In this document: positions 7,953 through 16,062 of the stretch, piece by piece
How positions within the stretch are numbered: position 1 is the first letter of the stretch
Layout of the letters: each line of letters begins with the position of its first letter
Assembly: GCA_958417225.1 (NCBI GenBank)
Contig: CATZCM010000016.1
Location: forward strand, 1-36,351
Source of the DNA: an uncultured Eubacteriales bacterium
GTDB lineage: Bacteria > Bacillota > Clostridia > Oscillospirales > Acutalibacteraceae
Reading direction: 5' to 3'
DNA length: 36,351 nucleotides
Notes under the pieces: model-generated
Told to the model about the DNA's origin: nothing
Database searches by the model: none
Seen by the model: only the letters and a program-made list of their open reading frames with translations
Position numbers and translations under genes: made by a program

Positions 7953-9374
7953 TTGCAACAAAGAAAAATTTTACAATATGTAGGAGTAAAAGAAATAAAT
8001 GGTCCTTTGATAGTGATTGATGGTGTGGATGGTGCATCGTACGAAGAGATCGTAGACATAGAACTCGACAACGGTACGTATAGACAAGGCCGTATTGTTC
8101 AAATTGACGGTACACGTATAGTTGTGCAGGTTTTTGAGGGCACAAAGGCAATTTCACTTGAAAACACGCGTACAAGGCTTAAGGGGCACCCTATGGAACT
8201 TGCGCTGGCTCCGGAGATTCTTGGAAGAATTTTTGACGGGGCTGGAAAACCGATCGATGGAATGGGGCCAGTTTTTCCAAAAAAACGTATGAATATTAAC
8301 GGTACACCAATAAATCCTGTTTCTAGGGTTTATCCGAGAAACTATATAAATACCGGAATTTCCTCAATTGATACGTTGTCTACGCTGATTCGTGGACAAA
8401 AACTTCCCATTTTTTCGGGGTCCGGTATGAAACACAATGAACTTGCTGTTCAAATTGTACGACAAGCTAAAATTGCGGAAGAGTCAGGGGATAAGTTTGC
8501 TGTGGTATTTGCGGCAATGGGCGTTAAGAACGATGTTGCAGACTACTTTAAAAAGAGCTTTCGTGAGTCAGGAGTACTTCAAAATGTAGTTATGTTCCTA
8601 AACCTTTCCAATGATCCGATTATAGAAAGAACACTGACACCTAGGTGTGCCCTCACAGCTGCGGAATATCTTGCATTTGAGCTTGATATGCATATTCTCG
8701 TTATTATGACAGACATGACATCATACGCTGAGGCACTTCGTGAATTTAGCTCGTCTAAAGGTGAAATACCCGGAAGAAAAGGTTACCCTGGATACTTGTA
8801 TTCTGATTTGGCGTCGCTATACGAGAGAGCTGGTATGATAAAAGATCACAAAGGATCAGTTACGCAAATCCCCATACTGACCATGCCAAATGACGATATA
8901 ACCCATCCTGTACCTGATTTGACTGGGTACATAACAGAAGGACAAATTGTTCTTGATAGGTCACTCGAAGGGTCAAACGTGTATCCACCTGTCTATGTGC
9001 TTTCGTCACTATCCAGACTCATGAAAGACGGTATTGGTGAGGGATATACTAGAGAGGATCATTCTGCATTGTCCGGACAACTTTTTGCGTCGTACGCTAA
9101 AGTTATGGATGCAAGATCATTGGCTTCAGTTATAGGTGAAGAAGAACTTTCAGCTTCAGATAAGAGATATATTGAGTTTGGGAAAAAGTTTGAGAATGAA
9201 TTTGTTAACCAAAATGCATCAGAGGACAGAACAATAGAACAAAGTTTGAACCTTGGCTGGCAACTTCTGGGGCTTTTGCCTCGTGAGGAACTCGATAGAG
9301 TAGATGACGCTATACTTGATAAGTATTACAAGAAAGTTGGTGAGCCAGATGGGGATACAAGTAGTTCCAACTAA
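7953..9374 (+). CDS. ntpB: V/A-type ATP synthase regulatory subunit B, copy 1
   Basis: This is the non-catalytic nucleotide-site subunit of the A3B3 head. It has 473 residues. A longer frame opens at GTG 7944, but that codon overlaps the AAGGAG ribosome binding site (7939-7944); TTG at 7953 has ideal spacing and gives the normal N-terminus. As expected for B subunits the P-loop is degenerate (SGSGMKHNE, about 155-163), while Arg355 in SLSRLMKDGIG supplies the arginine finger to the neighbouring A subunit. The motifs IMTDMTSYAEALRE and PGRKGYPGYLYSDL are typical. The 3' end overlaps the start of subunit D by 26 bp, which suggests translational coupling. The identical copy is at 18442-19863. 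Confidence 0.96.
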   Translation: MQQRKILQYVGVKEINGPLIVIDGVDGASYEEIVDIELDNGTYRQGRIVQIDGTRIVVQVFEGTKAISLENTRTRLKGHPMELALAPEILGRIFDGAGKPIDGMGPVFPKKRMNINGTPINPVSRVYPRNYINTGISSIDTLSTLIRGQKLPIFSGSGMKHNELAVQIVRQAKIAEESGDKFAVVFAAMGVKNDVADYFKKSFRESGVLQNVVMFLNLSNDPIIERTLTPRCALTAAEYLAFELDMHILVIMTDMTSYAEALREFSSSKGEIPGRKGYPGYLYSDLASLYERAGMIKDHKGSVTQIPILTMPNDDITHPVPDLTGYITEGQIVLDRSLEGSNVYPPVYVLSSLSRLMKDGIGEGYTREDHSALSGQLFASYAKVMDARSLASVIGEEELSASDKRYIEFGKKFENEFVNQNASEDRTIEQSLNLGWQLLGLLPREELDRVDDAILDKYYKKVGEPDGDTSSSN

Positions 9375-9975
9375 GGGAAATTTAATTGCAACAAAAAAAT
9401 CTTTGGAACTTGCTAAAGTAGGATATGATCTTCTTGACAAAAAGAGAAATATATTAATCAGAGAAATGATGGCTTTGATTGACGTCGCTACGGAACTTCA
9501 AGAAAAAATTGATATCACGTACAGGGAAGCTTATCTTGCATTACAAAAAGCAAATATTACTTTAGGAATTTGTGATGAACTTTCTGGGGCAGTGCCAGAA
9601 GAGAATTCATTAGAACTTTCATATCGAAGTGTGATGGGTGTCGAGATACCAATCGTATCAATTGATGAAAATGATAAATCTTCAAAAATCCCTTTTGGTT
9701 TGTATACGTCAAACTCTACGCTTGATGAGGCACATTTGGCTTTCGTTGAGGTAAAACGGTTAACAACAAGGCTTGCTGAAATTGAAAATAGTGTGTATAG
9801 GTTAGCGGATTCTATAAAAAAGACGCAAAAACGTGCAAACGCCCTAAAAAATATTATGATACCTAGATTTGAAGAAACAGTGAAATTTATAAGTGATGCG
9901 ATAGATGAGAAGGAACGTGAGGATTTTTCACGATTAAAGGTCATAAAGCATCAAAAGGAAAAATTAAACAATTAA
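9349..9975 (+). CDS. ntpD: V/A-type ATP synthase subunit D (central shaft), copy 1
   Basis: Subunit D is the long coiled-coil axle that rotates inside the A3B3 head. The frame is open from 9304, but the family N-terminus (IQVVPTKGNLIATKKSLELAK) starts at ATG 9349, giving 208 residues, which matches the usual length. The N- and C-terminal helices (about 10-60 and 140-200) form the antiparallel axle, and the C-terminal segment shows the conserved KKTQKRANALKNIMIPRFEETVKFI pattern of the family. The start lies inside the end of the subunit B gene (26-bp overlap). It is the last gene of the operon and is followed by a Rho-independent terminator. An identical copy is at 19838-20464. Confidence 0.94.
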   Translation: MGIQVVPTKGNLIATKKSLELAKVGYDLLDKKRNILIREMMALIDVATELQEKIDITYREAYLALQKANITLGICDELSGAVPEENSLELSYRSVMGVEIPIVSIDENDKSSKIPFGLYTSNSTLDEAHLAFVEVKRLTTRLAEIENSVYRLADSIKKTQKRANALKNIMIPRFEETVKFISDAIDEKEREDFSRLKVIKHQKEKLNN

Positions 9976-9983
9976 TTATATAA

Positions 9984-10017
9984 AAAAATTCTGTCAATTA
10001 ATTTGGCAGAATTTTTT
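9984..10017 (+). terminator. Terminator of the V-ATPase operon, copy 1
   Basis: AAAAATTCTGTCA pairs with TGGCAGAATTTTT (one G-T wobble) around the 7-base loop ATTAATT, and the right arm ends in a T-run. This is a classical Rho-independent terminator 8 bp after the subunit D stop. Confidence 0.85.
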
Positions 10018-10039
10018 AAGCTATAATTCATAAAAGCAC

Positions 10040-10068
10040 TTGAATCAATCCTGTTTTTATATTATTAT
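10040..10068 (+). promoter_or_regulatory. Possible sigma-A promoter of the Cys-repeat protein gene, copy 1
   Basis: TTGAAT (10040-10045) and TATTAT (10063-10068) are 17 bp apart, in the space between the operon terminator and the gene. The surrounding DNA is very A/T-rich, so chance matches are common. Confidence 0.35.
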
Positions 10069-10120
10069 TTATTTAATAGATACAATAAACTTGATTATAT
10101 TAAATGGGGGTGAATAAGAA

Positions 10121-11071
10121 ATGAAACGTAAAATATTACTTGTAAGTGTAATAGCTATTATGACTATTACAGGTGTTTTTGCTGCAGTTAAGTGGATTAA
10201 CGATAATAAAACCGATATAACAGTAGAGGTGAAGGATGACGATGAACAAAGGCTTGATGTAAAAATAATACCACCAGATGACGATCAAATATGGTTCGTA
10301 ACTGTGGTAGACGATGGTGATTACTCTTTTGATTTTAAGTGGTCTGAAGATTTTACAAAATGTACAAGAATTAAATATAGTAAAGTACTTAGAAGGGATA
10401 AACCACCCATAAGAGAACATGCAACAGATATAAGCGATAAAATAATAACTGAACCAACTTGTGAAAATAACGGACAAAAATATTATGTAGCCAAATTCGA
10501 TGATGGTCAAACAGTTTCATCCGGTTTAGTGAATATACCAGCATTAGGTCATTCTAAAGTGAACTTCGATACAGCTACTTGTGAAAAAGAAGGGACTAAG
10601 GGACAAAGGTGTACAAGGTGCAATAAAGAATTTGATGTAAAATCTAGCGAAGCTACAGGAAAATATACCCCAGGAGATTTTGAAATAACAAAAGAACCCA
10701 CATGTACGGAACCAGGTAGTAAACAACAAGTATGTAATGTATGTGGTGAGATATTGAAAAAAGAAACAATTCCGGCAAAAGGACATGATTATGATAATTG
10801 GCAAGAAATTGAAGGAGAAGAAAGTTGTATAAGGAAATGCAAAACTTGTTCTTTTGAAGAAACATGTGAACATGAAGATTCTATAACGACAGAGTGGAAT
10901 GCGGTTAATGACGAACAATGTGTGTGTTCAATGTTTTGTACTAAGTGTGGAAAAGTATTGGAAGAGGGTTTGCCAGAAAATCATGTTTGGATGCCAAGCA
11001 GAGATACTAGTGATTTTTTTGAATGTGAGAATTGCCATATAAAAAGGCGTTTTACAGAAAGTGATAAATAA
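10121..11071 (+). CDS. Secreted or anchored Cys/Gly-His repeat protein, copy 1
   Basis: No precise function can be given. Residues 4-22 form a hydrophobic N-terminal segment after MKRK, acting as signal peptide or membrane anchor. Residues 30-75 are very acidic. From about 108 on there are several degenerate repeats with the pattern PTC..G.....C..CG....IPA.GH: EPTCENNG, TATCEKEGTKGQRCTRC, KEPTCTEPGSKQQVCNVCG with IPAKGH, then ESCIRKCKTC, CSMFCTKCG and FECENC. Repeats of this type are common in exported proteins of gut Clostridia, where the CxxC pairs suggest small zinc-binding or disulfide-stapled modules. It has its own ribosome binding site (GGGGGTG), lies between two terminators, and is therefore probably a single-gene unit. 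Identical copy at 20610-21560. Confidence 0.7.
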   Translation: MKRKILLVSVIAIMTITGVFAAVKWINDNKTDITVEVKDDDEQRLDVKIIPPDDDQIWFVTVVDDGDYSFDFKWSEDFTKCTRIKYSKVLRRDKPPIREHATDISDKIITEPTCENNGQKYYVAKFDDGQTVSSGLVNIPALGHSKVNFDTATCEKEGTKGQRCTRCNKEFDVKSSEATGKYTPGDFEITKEPTCTEPGSKQQVCNVCGEILKKETIPAKGHDYDNWQEIEGEESCIRKCKTCSFEETCEHEDSITTEWNAVNDEQCVCSMFCTKCGKVLEEGLPENHVWMPSRDTSDFFECENCHIKRRFTESDK

Positions 11072-11086
11072 AAACATAATTTATCG

Positions 11087-11116
11087 AAAGAGGCCGGTTT
11101 TAACCTGTCTCTTTTT
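11087..11116 (+). terminator. Terminator after the Cys-repeat gene, copy 1
   Basis: AAAGAGGCCGGTT pairs with AACCTGTCTCTTT with one mismatch and one G-T wobble, and is followed by TT. It lies 16 bp after the stop codon. Confidence 0.7.
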
Positions 11117-11292
11117 AATAATGCCTGTTTTAAAATTCATTCTTCCTAAAATCACCAAAAGTTACATGTTATAAATAGAAAAGGTTGAACATGTTTTTTT
11201 GGACGAGCATAGTATTTATTAAGAGTTGTATTATGGCTAGGTTAACATTAATATAACATAAAAATGTATAATATGCAGAATTTTTAATTTTT

Positions 11293-11322
11293 TTGTAAAT
11301 TCTTATTTACTTTTCATGTTAT
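11293..11322 (+). promoter_or_regulatory. Possible promoter of the lipase gene, copy 1
   Basis: TTGTAA (11293-11298) and TGTTAT (11317-11322) are 18 bp apart, about 45 bp before the start codon. The rest of the 295-bp gap (11072-11366) is A/T-rich with nothing else recognisable apart from the terminator. Confidence 0.3.
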
Positions 11323-11366
11323 TATTATTATAATTATATTAAAATATTCAGCAAGGGGGAGTTTTT

Positions 11367-13622
11367 ATGAAAAATCATTGCAAAATAATTGTAAGCCTAT
11401 TGCTAACAATTGTATTAAGTGTTTCATGTATACCGATGTCTAGTGTACGTGCAGGTTCAAACGACAAAGATGAATCAACAACCGTGGAAGAACAAGATGC
11501 TGCGGGGTTGAGTACAAAAGAGCTTTCAACTAGAAATTCTACCACGGGTCCGTATGAACAAGAACATGAAACGTATAAAATACCAGTACTGCGACCTCGG
11601 AGTGCATCGTACAATAGTGATGTAGAAATGTCTTCATTATCAGAATCCCAAAAAGGTACGGACAAGGTTGACAACAAAACTGGGGAAGAGACAAAAGCAG
11701 CTTCAGTATCAAGTCCATCAGGCTCCAGACATACTAGACACGCAAGCCTTTTTGCTGCAGACAGAATACGTCTTCCATCGTATACCTTAAGATCACATGA
11801 TGGAGATACTGAATCACAAGTTTCATCGGCGTCAAGAGAAAGAAGAAAATCATGTTTTTCTTTTGCGAGTTCAGATTTGACGATTCCTGATCATATACTA
11901 AAAAGTCCATATGGGGTAATAAAGGAGCCTGTGAGAAAACGGGATATAAAATTATCTGTAAATGCTCCTGCATCAATCGATAAAACACCTGGTGTTTTTA
12001 ACATCTCAGTTAAACTTGATAGTTACCTAGAAAAAAAATTAGACGATGTAAGCGTGTATGTTCAATTTAGCGATGACACAACAGAATTTTCATTTGCGCC
12101 GCCAGTTCCTGTTATAAAAGATGTAGAACTACTAGATTCTGATCAGTATTCTTATAATATAAATGTTACTAGAATATATGAAGATGTAAACCGAGCATTT
12201 TTTGTATATGTGACGCACAAAGATGTAGATATTAATGGAGAAAAAAGAGAATATCTTATTGCAGCACATAGACAGCAGGTTCATCTTTGTAAATCCACTC
12301 CAAATAAAGCGGTAATAATAGTTCCAGGAATATGTGGTTCCGAACTTTTCTCCGCAAAGGCACAGCGCATAGAGGATACGCAATATTCTAAAGGATACAG
12401 ACTTTGGCCTCCGGAAGGAATAATTGAAGTTATGGACGGTGGAGTATCATGTTGCATACCCTGCAGAAAAAAAGAAACTGAATATGTACAACGACTAATA
12501 AATGATTTATCGCTTATTTTTTGTAAAGAAGATGGATCATCAAAAGCTAAGATTATGCGTTCAAATCCAATTTTAGACTGTAAAGCAAACCCTGATAAAA
12601 GAAACTTTGGTACTATAAATTGTTATTCAGGTTTAGTAAATAGCGTTATAAATTCTGAATACGCAAGAGATGCAAAAGTGGTGTTTTTTTCCTACGATTG
12701 GCGTATAAGTAACGCCAAGACAGCAAAAGAACTTGAAAAGTTTATAAAAGAACAAGAATATTCTGAAGTTATATTAGTTGCTCATAGTATGGGTGGATTA
12801 GTGTGCTCGTCGTATTTATCTAACCCGAAAAACTGCGAAAAAGTTTCCAAAATGGTCTTTTTAGGTACTCCATTTTTAGGAGCTGCAAAAGCCTTTAATG
12901 CTTTAGAAAATGGAGTGTTTTTCGATGGAATAGTAGGGGATTTAACAGCACCAATAGCAAACCCAAAAATTTCCGCGCTTGTAAAAAAGTGCGCTTCTGT
13001 ATATGAGTTGTTACCGCCTAAACAATTTTTTGAGATATGTAAAGGGGCTTCATGTAGGGGAGCTATAATAGATCGTGGATATGTTTTTACTCGTAAATCA
13101 AAAACTAATCCATTGAAAAGCAATTATGCTTTAAGGACCTTTGAAGAGACATCCAGTATAATAGAAAGTAGAGAATGGACCCCACAAGTAAATAAATTTT
13201 TAAGAAAAGCGCAAAGGTTCCACGATAGTTTGTACGATAAACATGGAACAGCATTAATTTTCAAGTATGGAGTTCCGATATTTAATATAGTTGGTTGTAA
13301 TATAGAAACTCATGCGGGTTACTTTTTAAGCGAAGGTAGGAAAAATAAAATCTCATGCAAAGCAGAACTTTGTAATGGCGATGGTACAGTTTCTCTACTT
13401 AGTAGCACACTCATGGGAAATGTTCCAAACTTAAATTCATACTACGTAAAAGGGATAAATCATATGGGACTTATGCAAAATCCAAAGTGCCTTGAATTGA
13501 TTAATAATATTATTTCGGGGCATGTTGAGAGATTTGACCCGAGGGTAATAGAAAAAATATATCCAAGGGTTATTGAAGATGAAGGTTGTTGTGGGTGTTT
13601 ACCGTTGTGTATATGCTTTTAA
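11367..13622 (+). CDS. Secreted LCAT-like lipase/acyltransferase with Cys-rich tail, copy 1
   Basis: This is a predicted exported alpha/beta hydrolase of the lecithin:cholesterol acyltransferase (LCAT) type, likely acting on ester bonds in lipids. Residues 1-29 are a Sec signal peptide (cleavage near VRA-GS). Residues 30-190 are low-complexity, rich in Ser, Thr and charge, probably disordered. About 193-300 form a beta-rich domain. The hydrolase domain runs from about 313: VIIVPGICGSELF (oxyanion strand), FFSYDWR (441-446 region, an LCAT hallmark), nucleophile Ser474 in VAHSMGG, FLGTPFLGAAKAF, acid Asp672 in NGDGTVSLLSS and His699 in GINHMG. The triad is complete. The C-terminus GCCGCLPLCICF is odd: it ends in a CaaX-like box. 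Own ribosome binding site AAGGGGGAG. Substrate unknown. Identical copy at 21856-24111. Confidence 0.85.
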   Translation: MKNHCKIIVSLLLTIVLSVSCIPMSSVRAGSNDKDESTTVEEQDAAGLSTKELSTRNSTTGPYEQEHETYKIPVLRPRSASYNSDVEMSSLSESQKGTDKVDNKTGEETKAASVSSPSGSRHTRHASLFAADRIRLPSYTLRSHDGDTESQVSSASRERRKSCFSFASSDLTIPDHILKSPYGVIKEPVRKRDIKLSVNAPASIDKTPGVFNISVKLDSYLEKKLDDVSVYVQFSDDTTEFSFAPPVPVIKDVELLDSDQYSYNINVTRIYEDVNRAFFVYVTHKDVDINGEKREYLIAAHRQQVHLCKSTPNKAVIIVPGICGSELFSAKAQRIEDTQYSKGYRLWPPEGIIEVMDGGVSCCIPCRKKETEYVQRLINDLSLIFCKEDGSSKAKIMRSNPILDCKANPDKRNFGTINCYSGLVNSVINSEYARDAKVVFFSYDWRISNAKTAKELEKFIKEQEYSEVILVAHSMGGLVCSSYLSNPKNCEKVSKMVFLGTPFLGAAKAFNALENGVFFDGIVGDLTAPIANPKISALVKKCASVYELLPPKQFFEICKGASCRGAIIDRGYVFTRKSKTNPLKSNYALRTFEETSSIIESREWTPQVNKFLRKAQRFHDSLYDKHGTALIFKYGVPIFNIVGCNIETHAGYFLSEGRKNKISCKAELCNGDGTVSLLSSTLMGNVPNLNSYYVKGINHMGLMQNPKCLELINNIISGHVERFDPRVIEKIYPRVIEDEGCCGCLPLCICF

Positions 13623-13672
13623 AACAAAATTTATTATCATGAATGAGTATTAGGCAAAATTATCATCACTAG

Positions 13673-13722
13673 AAAATGAGCAGAAATGCGAGCTTTTAGC
13701 TAACATACACTGCTCATTTTTC
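13673..13722. terminator. Bidirectional terminator between lipase and DUF6512-type gene, copy 1
   Basis: AAAATGAGCAG and CTGCTCATTTT form perfect 11-bp arms, with an inner AGCTTTTAGCT hairpin in the loop, T-rich on the right and A-rich on the left. It lies between two convergent genes and can serve both. Confidence 0.75.
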
Positions 13723-13724
13723 GT

Positions 13725-14324
13725 TTAAATTCTTCTAGCGTTTGGGTAATACTCCATATTTTGATTATTGGAATACGGAACTCCATAACTAAAAGTTCTT
13801 GGATCTAAAAAGATATCAGCATGTGGTGGTTTAATTGTAAATAGTAGGTACATAACTAAAAATAATGTTAATAGTAAAACTGCAAAATTAAATCCACTTC
13901 CAATTGATTCAAAGTTTATTAACAATATATAGGATAATACAAATGCAATCGTTACAGCAATAAAAGCGATTACTACGTCCATAGACAATTCATTTTTGAA
14001 TGTAATGCCTACGTATGTGTAAAATAGCACGATTATCAATATAATGATTGTATATAGTCCGATTACCTTAGCTACGACAAATCGTTTAAAAGGTAATTTG
14101 ATGACCATAAACTCCCAAATCGCATAAATGACGTAAGGTAAAGTAAAAATTTTTGTGTGTTCCCAAACACTTTCATTTACAGATCCAACTAATATGCTCC
14201 AAACCGCACCATCCGATAGTCGATATACAAAATGTAAAAAAATTGCTGTCAAGAATACAACAGGTATCCCGATAATTTCCATAAATACTAAACGTTTTTT
14301 GTCCAAGTTACTCATGCCTCGCAT
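13725..14324 (-). CDS. DUF6512-like integral membrane protein, copy 1
   Basis: This is a small multi-pass membrane protein of unknown function. The 199-residue product has about five or six hydrophobic helices (roughly 13-33, 63-80, 86-106, 117-138, 146-164) and the motif VGSVNESVWEHTKIFTLPY between the first two. That motif (PVNESVWEH.K in relatives) is what I associate with the clostridial DUF6512 family; I make this match from memory. A second in-frame ATG three codons on (MSNLDKKR) could be the true start; neither has a strong ribosome binding site. It is the only minus-strand gene in the duplicated unit and converges on the lipase gene. Identical copy at 24214-24813. Confidence 0.7.
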   Translation of the reverse strand: MRGMSNLDKKRLVFMEIIGIPVVFLTAIFLHFVYRLSDGAVWSILVGSVNESVWEHTKIFTLPYVIYAIWEFMVIKLPFKRFVVAKVIGLYTIIILIIVLFYTYVGITFKNELSMDVVIAFIAVTIAFVLSYILLINFESIGSGFNFAVLLLTLFLVMYLLFTIKPPHADIFLDPRTFSYGVPYSNNQNMEYYPNARRI

Positions 14325-14477
14325 TGATTTAATTAATATTTCTTTTTAAAACATACGTTTTATAAAGAAAATATATGCATTCGTGCACTAAGATAATAAG
14401 TTTTATGCTAAAAATTCTCTTAAACATATTTTAAAGTCCTAGCTTATCCTAAAATATGCAAAAAGCTACAGCGTGCT

Positions 14478-14511
14478 GTGACACCTCCCGACTATAGATA
14501 TAATATATAAT
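14478..14511 (+). promoter_or_regulatory. Probable spoIIE promoter, copy 1
   Basis: GTGACA (14478-14483) is followed by TATAAT at 14499-14504 (15-bp spacer), TAATAT at 14501 (17 bp) and a second TATAAT at 14506-14511 (22 bp). Spo0A-activated sporulation promoters have a long spacer, so the 22-bp reading is attractive, but no good Spo0A box is seen. A 12-base palindrome ACAGCGTGCTGT (14468-14479) overlaps the -35 and could be an operator. Confidence 0.4.
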
Positions 14512-14544
14512 GATCACATAAATTTAAATTAGGCGGTGGTTATT

Positions 14545-15522
14545 GTGAAAAGTAATGTCTCGTTATTAAATGTGTCTACAAAAATAAGCAATGCTCCTGT
14601 AAAAAAAGCTCACAAAGGATACTCAGCTATAAAACAAATCCTGTTTTTTGTTTTAGGTGTTTTTGTGTCTAGAGGGTATATTTTAAATAGTTATTCTCCG
14701 TTTGCCGCGGCACTTGTGGCAGCAGCACCTTTCAAAAATGTTTTTGCAGTGATGAGTGGTTCTTGTTTAGGCTATGTTTTGCCACCGTATTTTCATGGGA
14801 GTATGAGGTATGTTTCTACAATAATAGCTGTAGCGGCTATACGTTGGACGTTGAGTGATATGAAGTTCTTTAAGCAAAATAACTTTTTTTCTTCAACAAT
14901 AGCATTTATTCCAATGGTAGCTACTGGTATTGCTTTAAATTCAATTGAGGGAATTTCATTATCTTCTATTGGGACAAGCGTATCAGAAAGTTGTTTTGCT
15001 TTTTTTAGTGCGTATTTTTTTTCTGGAGCGTTTGACGTGATAAGTACTAAAAATATGCATACCTTCCAAAGGAAAGACATAGTTTGTGTTATTATTACAT
15101 ACTGCATAATATTGCTTTCACTCTCAAATGTCTTTATTTTACACAAGGTCTCAGTGGGAAAAATACTGGCACTTACTACACTTCTATCAAGTGCATATAC
15201 AGCATCTGTATTTGGAGGGAGTGTAGTTGGGGCAATTCTAGGAGCACTATTTGGTTTGACTTCAACGAATTTTGCTTATATTGCTGGTACATACGCTTTA
15301 GGGGGAGTATTAGCGGGAGTATTTTCTTCTTACGGAAAAAGCGCAGTTGCAGGAGTTTTCGTTATTATAAACTTAGCTATATCAATATTAAATATTCATA
15401 ATTCTTATGCTATTTCTGGAATATATGAAGTAATGATTGCAACTATCATATTTGCACTGTTACCACAGAAGGTACTAAATTTCATCTCGTGCATATTCAA
15501 AGAGCCTAGTAAAATTAGTTAA
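14545..15522 (+). pseudogene. spoIIE: Truncated spoIIE (membrane domain only), created by the duplication
   Basis: This is the first 322 codons of spoIIE followed by three foreign codons (KIS) and a stop, because the duplication junction falls at 15511/15512. The product would have 325 residues: the N-terminal tail and the complete multi-pass membrane domain (about ten hydrophobic segments between 33 and 315), but neither the central regulatory region nor the PP2C phosphatase domain. Promoter and ribosome binding site (GGCGGTGG) are intact, so it could be expressed; the GTG at 14545 is preferred because the upstream GTG at 14536 lies within that site. In Bacillus the membrane part targets SpoIIE to the septum, so a headless protein might compete with the full one, if the duplication is real. 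Confidence 0.9.
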
Positions 15523-15661
15523 ACTTTGTCCAGATCTTGTGTATGACTTAAAACTTCATAGAAAGAAACCTCTTATAGTTGAAATCCCAGATCGTCATGG
15601 AGTGCGTGCAAAGGATTCTATAACAAGATACGTAAGAGATGCGATCGGACTTAAGATGTAA
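15512..15661 (+). pseudogene. ntpG: Headless 3' fragment of the subunit F gene
   Basis: Codons 53-101 of the subunit F gene, starting with KLVKLCPDL, recur here directly after the truncated spoIIE, without start codon or ribosome binding site. The fragment is not in frame with the spoIIE stub, whose stop is at 15520-15522. It should not be translated. Confidence 0.92.
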
Positions 15662-15705
15662 ATAAAAAATTTGTAAAGCAAATTAGACTAACTTATTTGA
15701 AATTC

Positions 15706-15748
15706 AAGCTGTGTGCAACGATTACAAATTTGTGTCGTTGCCACGCTT
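15706..15748 (+). promoter_or_regulatory. Stem-loop before subunit E, copy 2
   Basis: Copy of the 5217-5259 hairpin, GCAACGA paired with TCGTTGC. If it attenuates transcription, it would limit read-through from the spoIIE stub into the second set of ATPase genes. Confidence 0.4.
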
Positions 15749-15774
15749 GATCTCTAAATTGGAAAGAAAAACAT

Positions 15775-15906
15775 ATGAAGAATATTTTTTTAGTAAATGG
15801 TGTAGTAGGATGTAAAATATATTGGCAAATTACAAAAATAAGAGACTATTATGATGAAGGCACTACAGGAAAAATATTGTGTTTTGCTCCTGTTTTAAAT
15901 ATATAA
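15775..15906 (+). CDS. Possible 43-residue small ORF, copy 2
   Basis: Same sequence as the doubtful ORF at 5286-5417, with the same GGAAAG 8 bases upstream. No independent support is gained from an identical copy. Confidence 0.2.
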   Translation: MKNIFLVNGVVGCKIYWQITKIRDYYDEGTTGKILCFAPVLNI

Positions 15907-16062
15907 TGCATTTTTAGATTTTTGTTGCTTTTTACAACATTTTCTTTGGTGTGTTAGATTGAATTTTATTTTGTGCATATAGCATGACTCAATGAAAATT
16001 TCTATGCAAGACTAAAAAGGTTTAACATTGAGTTAAAATAAGTATATGGGGTGATTTTATAA

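Larger units (their letters stand above)
5023..15511 (+). repeat. Tandem duplication, unit 1 (10,489 bp)
   Basis: This unit is repeated directly as 15512-26000. Every gene, shadow frame and intergenic landmark recurs at exactly +10,489, and the encoded proteins are identical, so no indel separates the copies and I saw no substitution. The unit starts inside codon 53 of the subunit F gene and ends inside spoIIE. It carries ATPase genes E, A, B, D, the Cys-repeat protein, the lipase, the DUF6512-type gene and the first 967 bp of spoIIE. The boundary is ambiguous by one A (5023-15511 or 5024-15512). Confidence 0.97.
15662..16062. other. Gap before subunit E, copy 2
   Basis: This is the copy of 5173-5573, with the same hairpin and possible small ORF. 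In this copy transcripts arriving from upstream would come from the spoIIE promoter rather than from the ATPase promoter. Confidence 0.6.

Noticed and set aside
9304..9348. Upstream start for subunit D
   Set aside because: The extra 15 residues do not belong to the family; ATG at 9349 gives the conserved start and normal length.
15084..15401. 105-codon ORF inside spoIIE in another frame
   Set aside because: Its composition is unlike a protein and it lies wholly within the conserved membrane domain frame of spoIIE.
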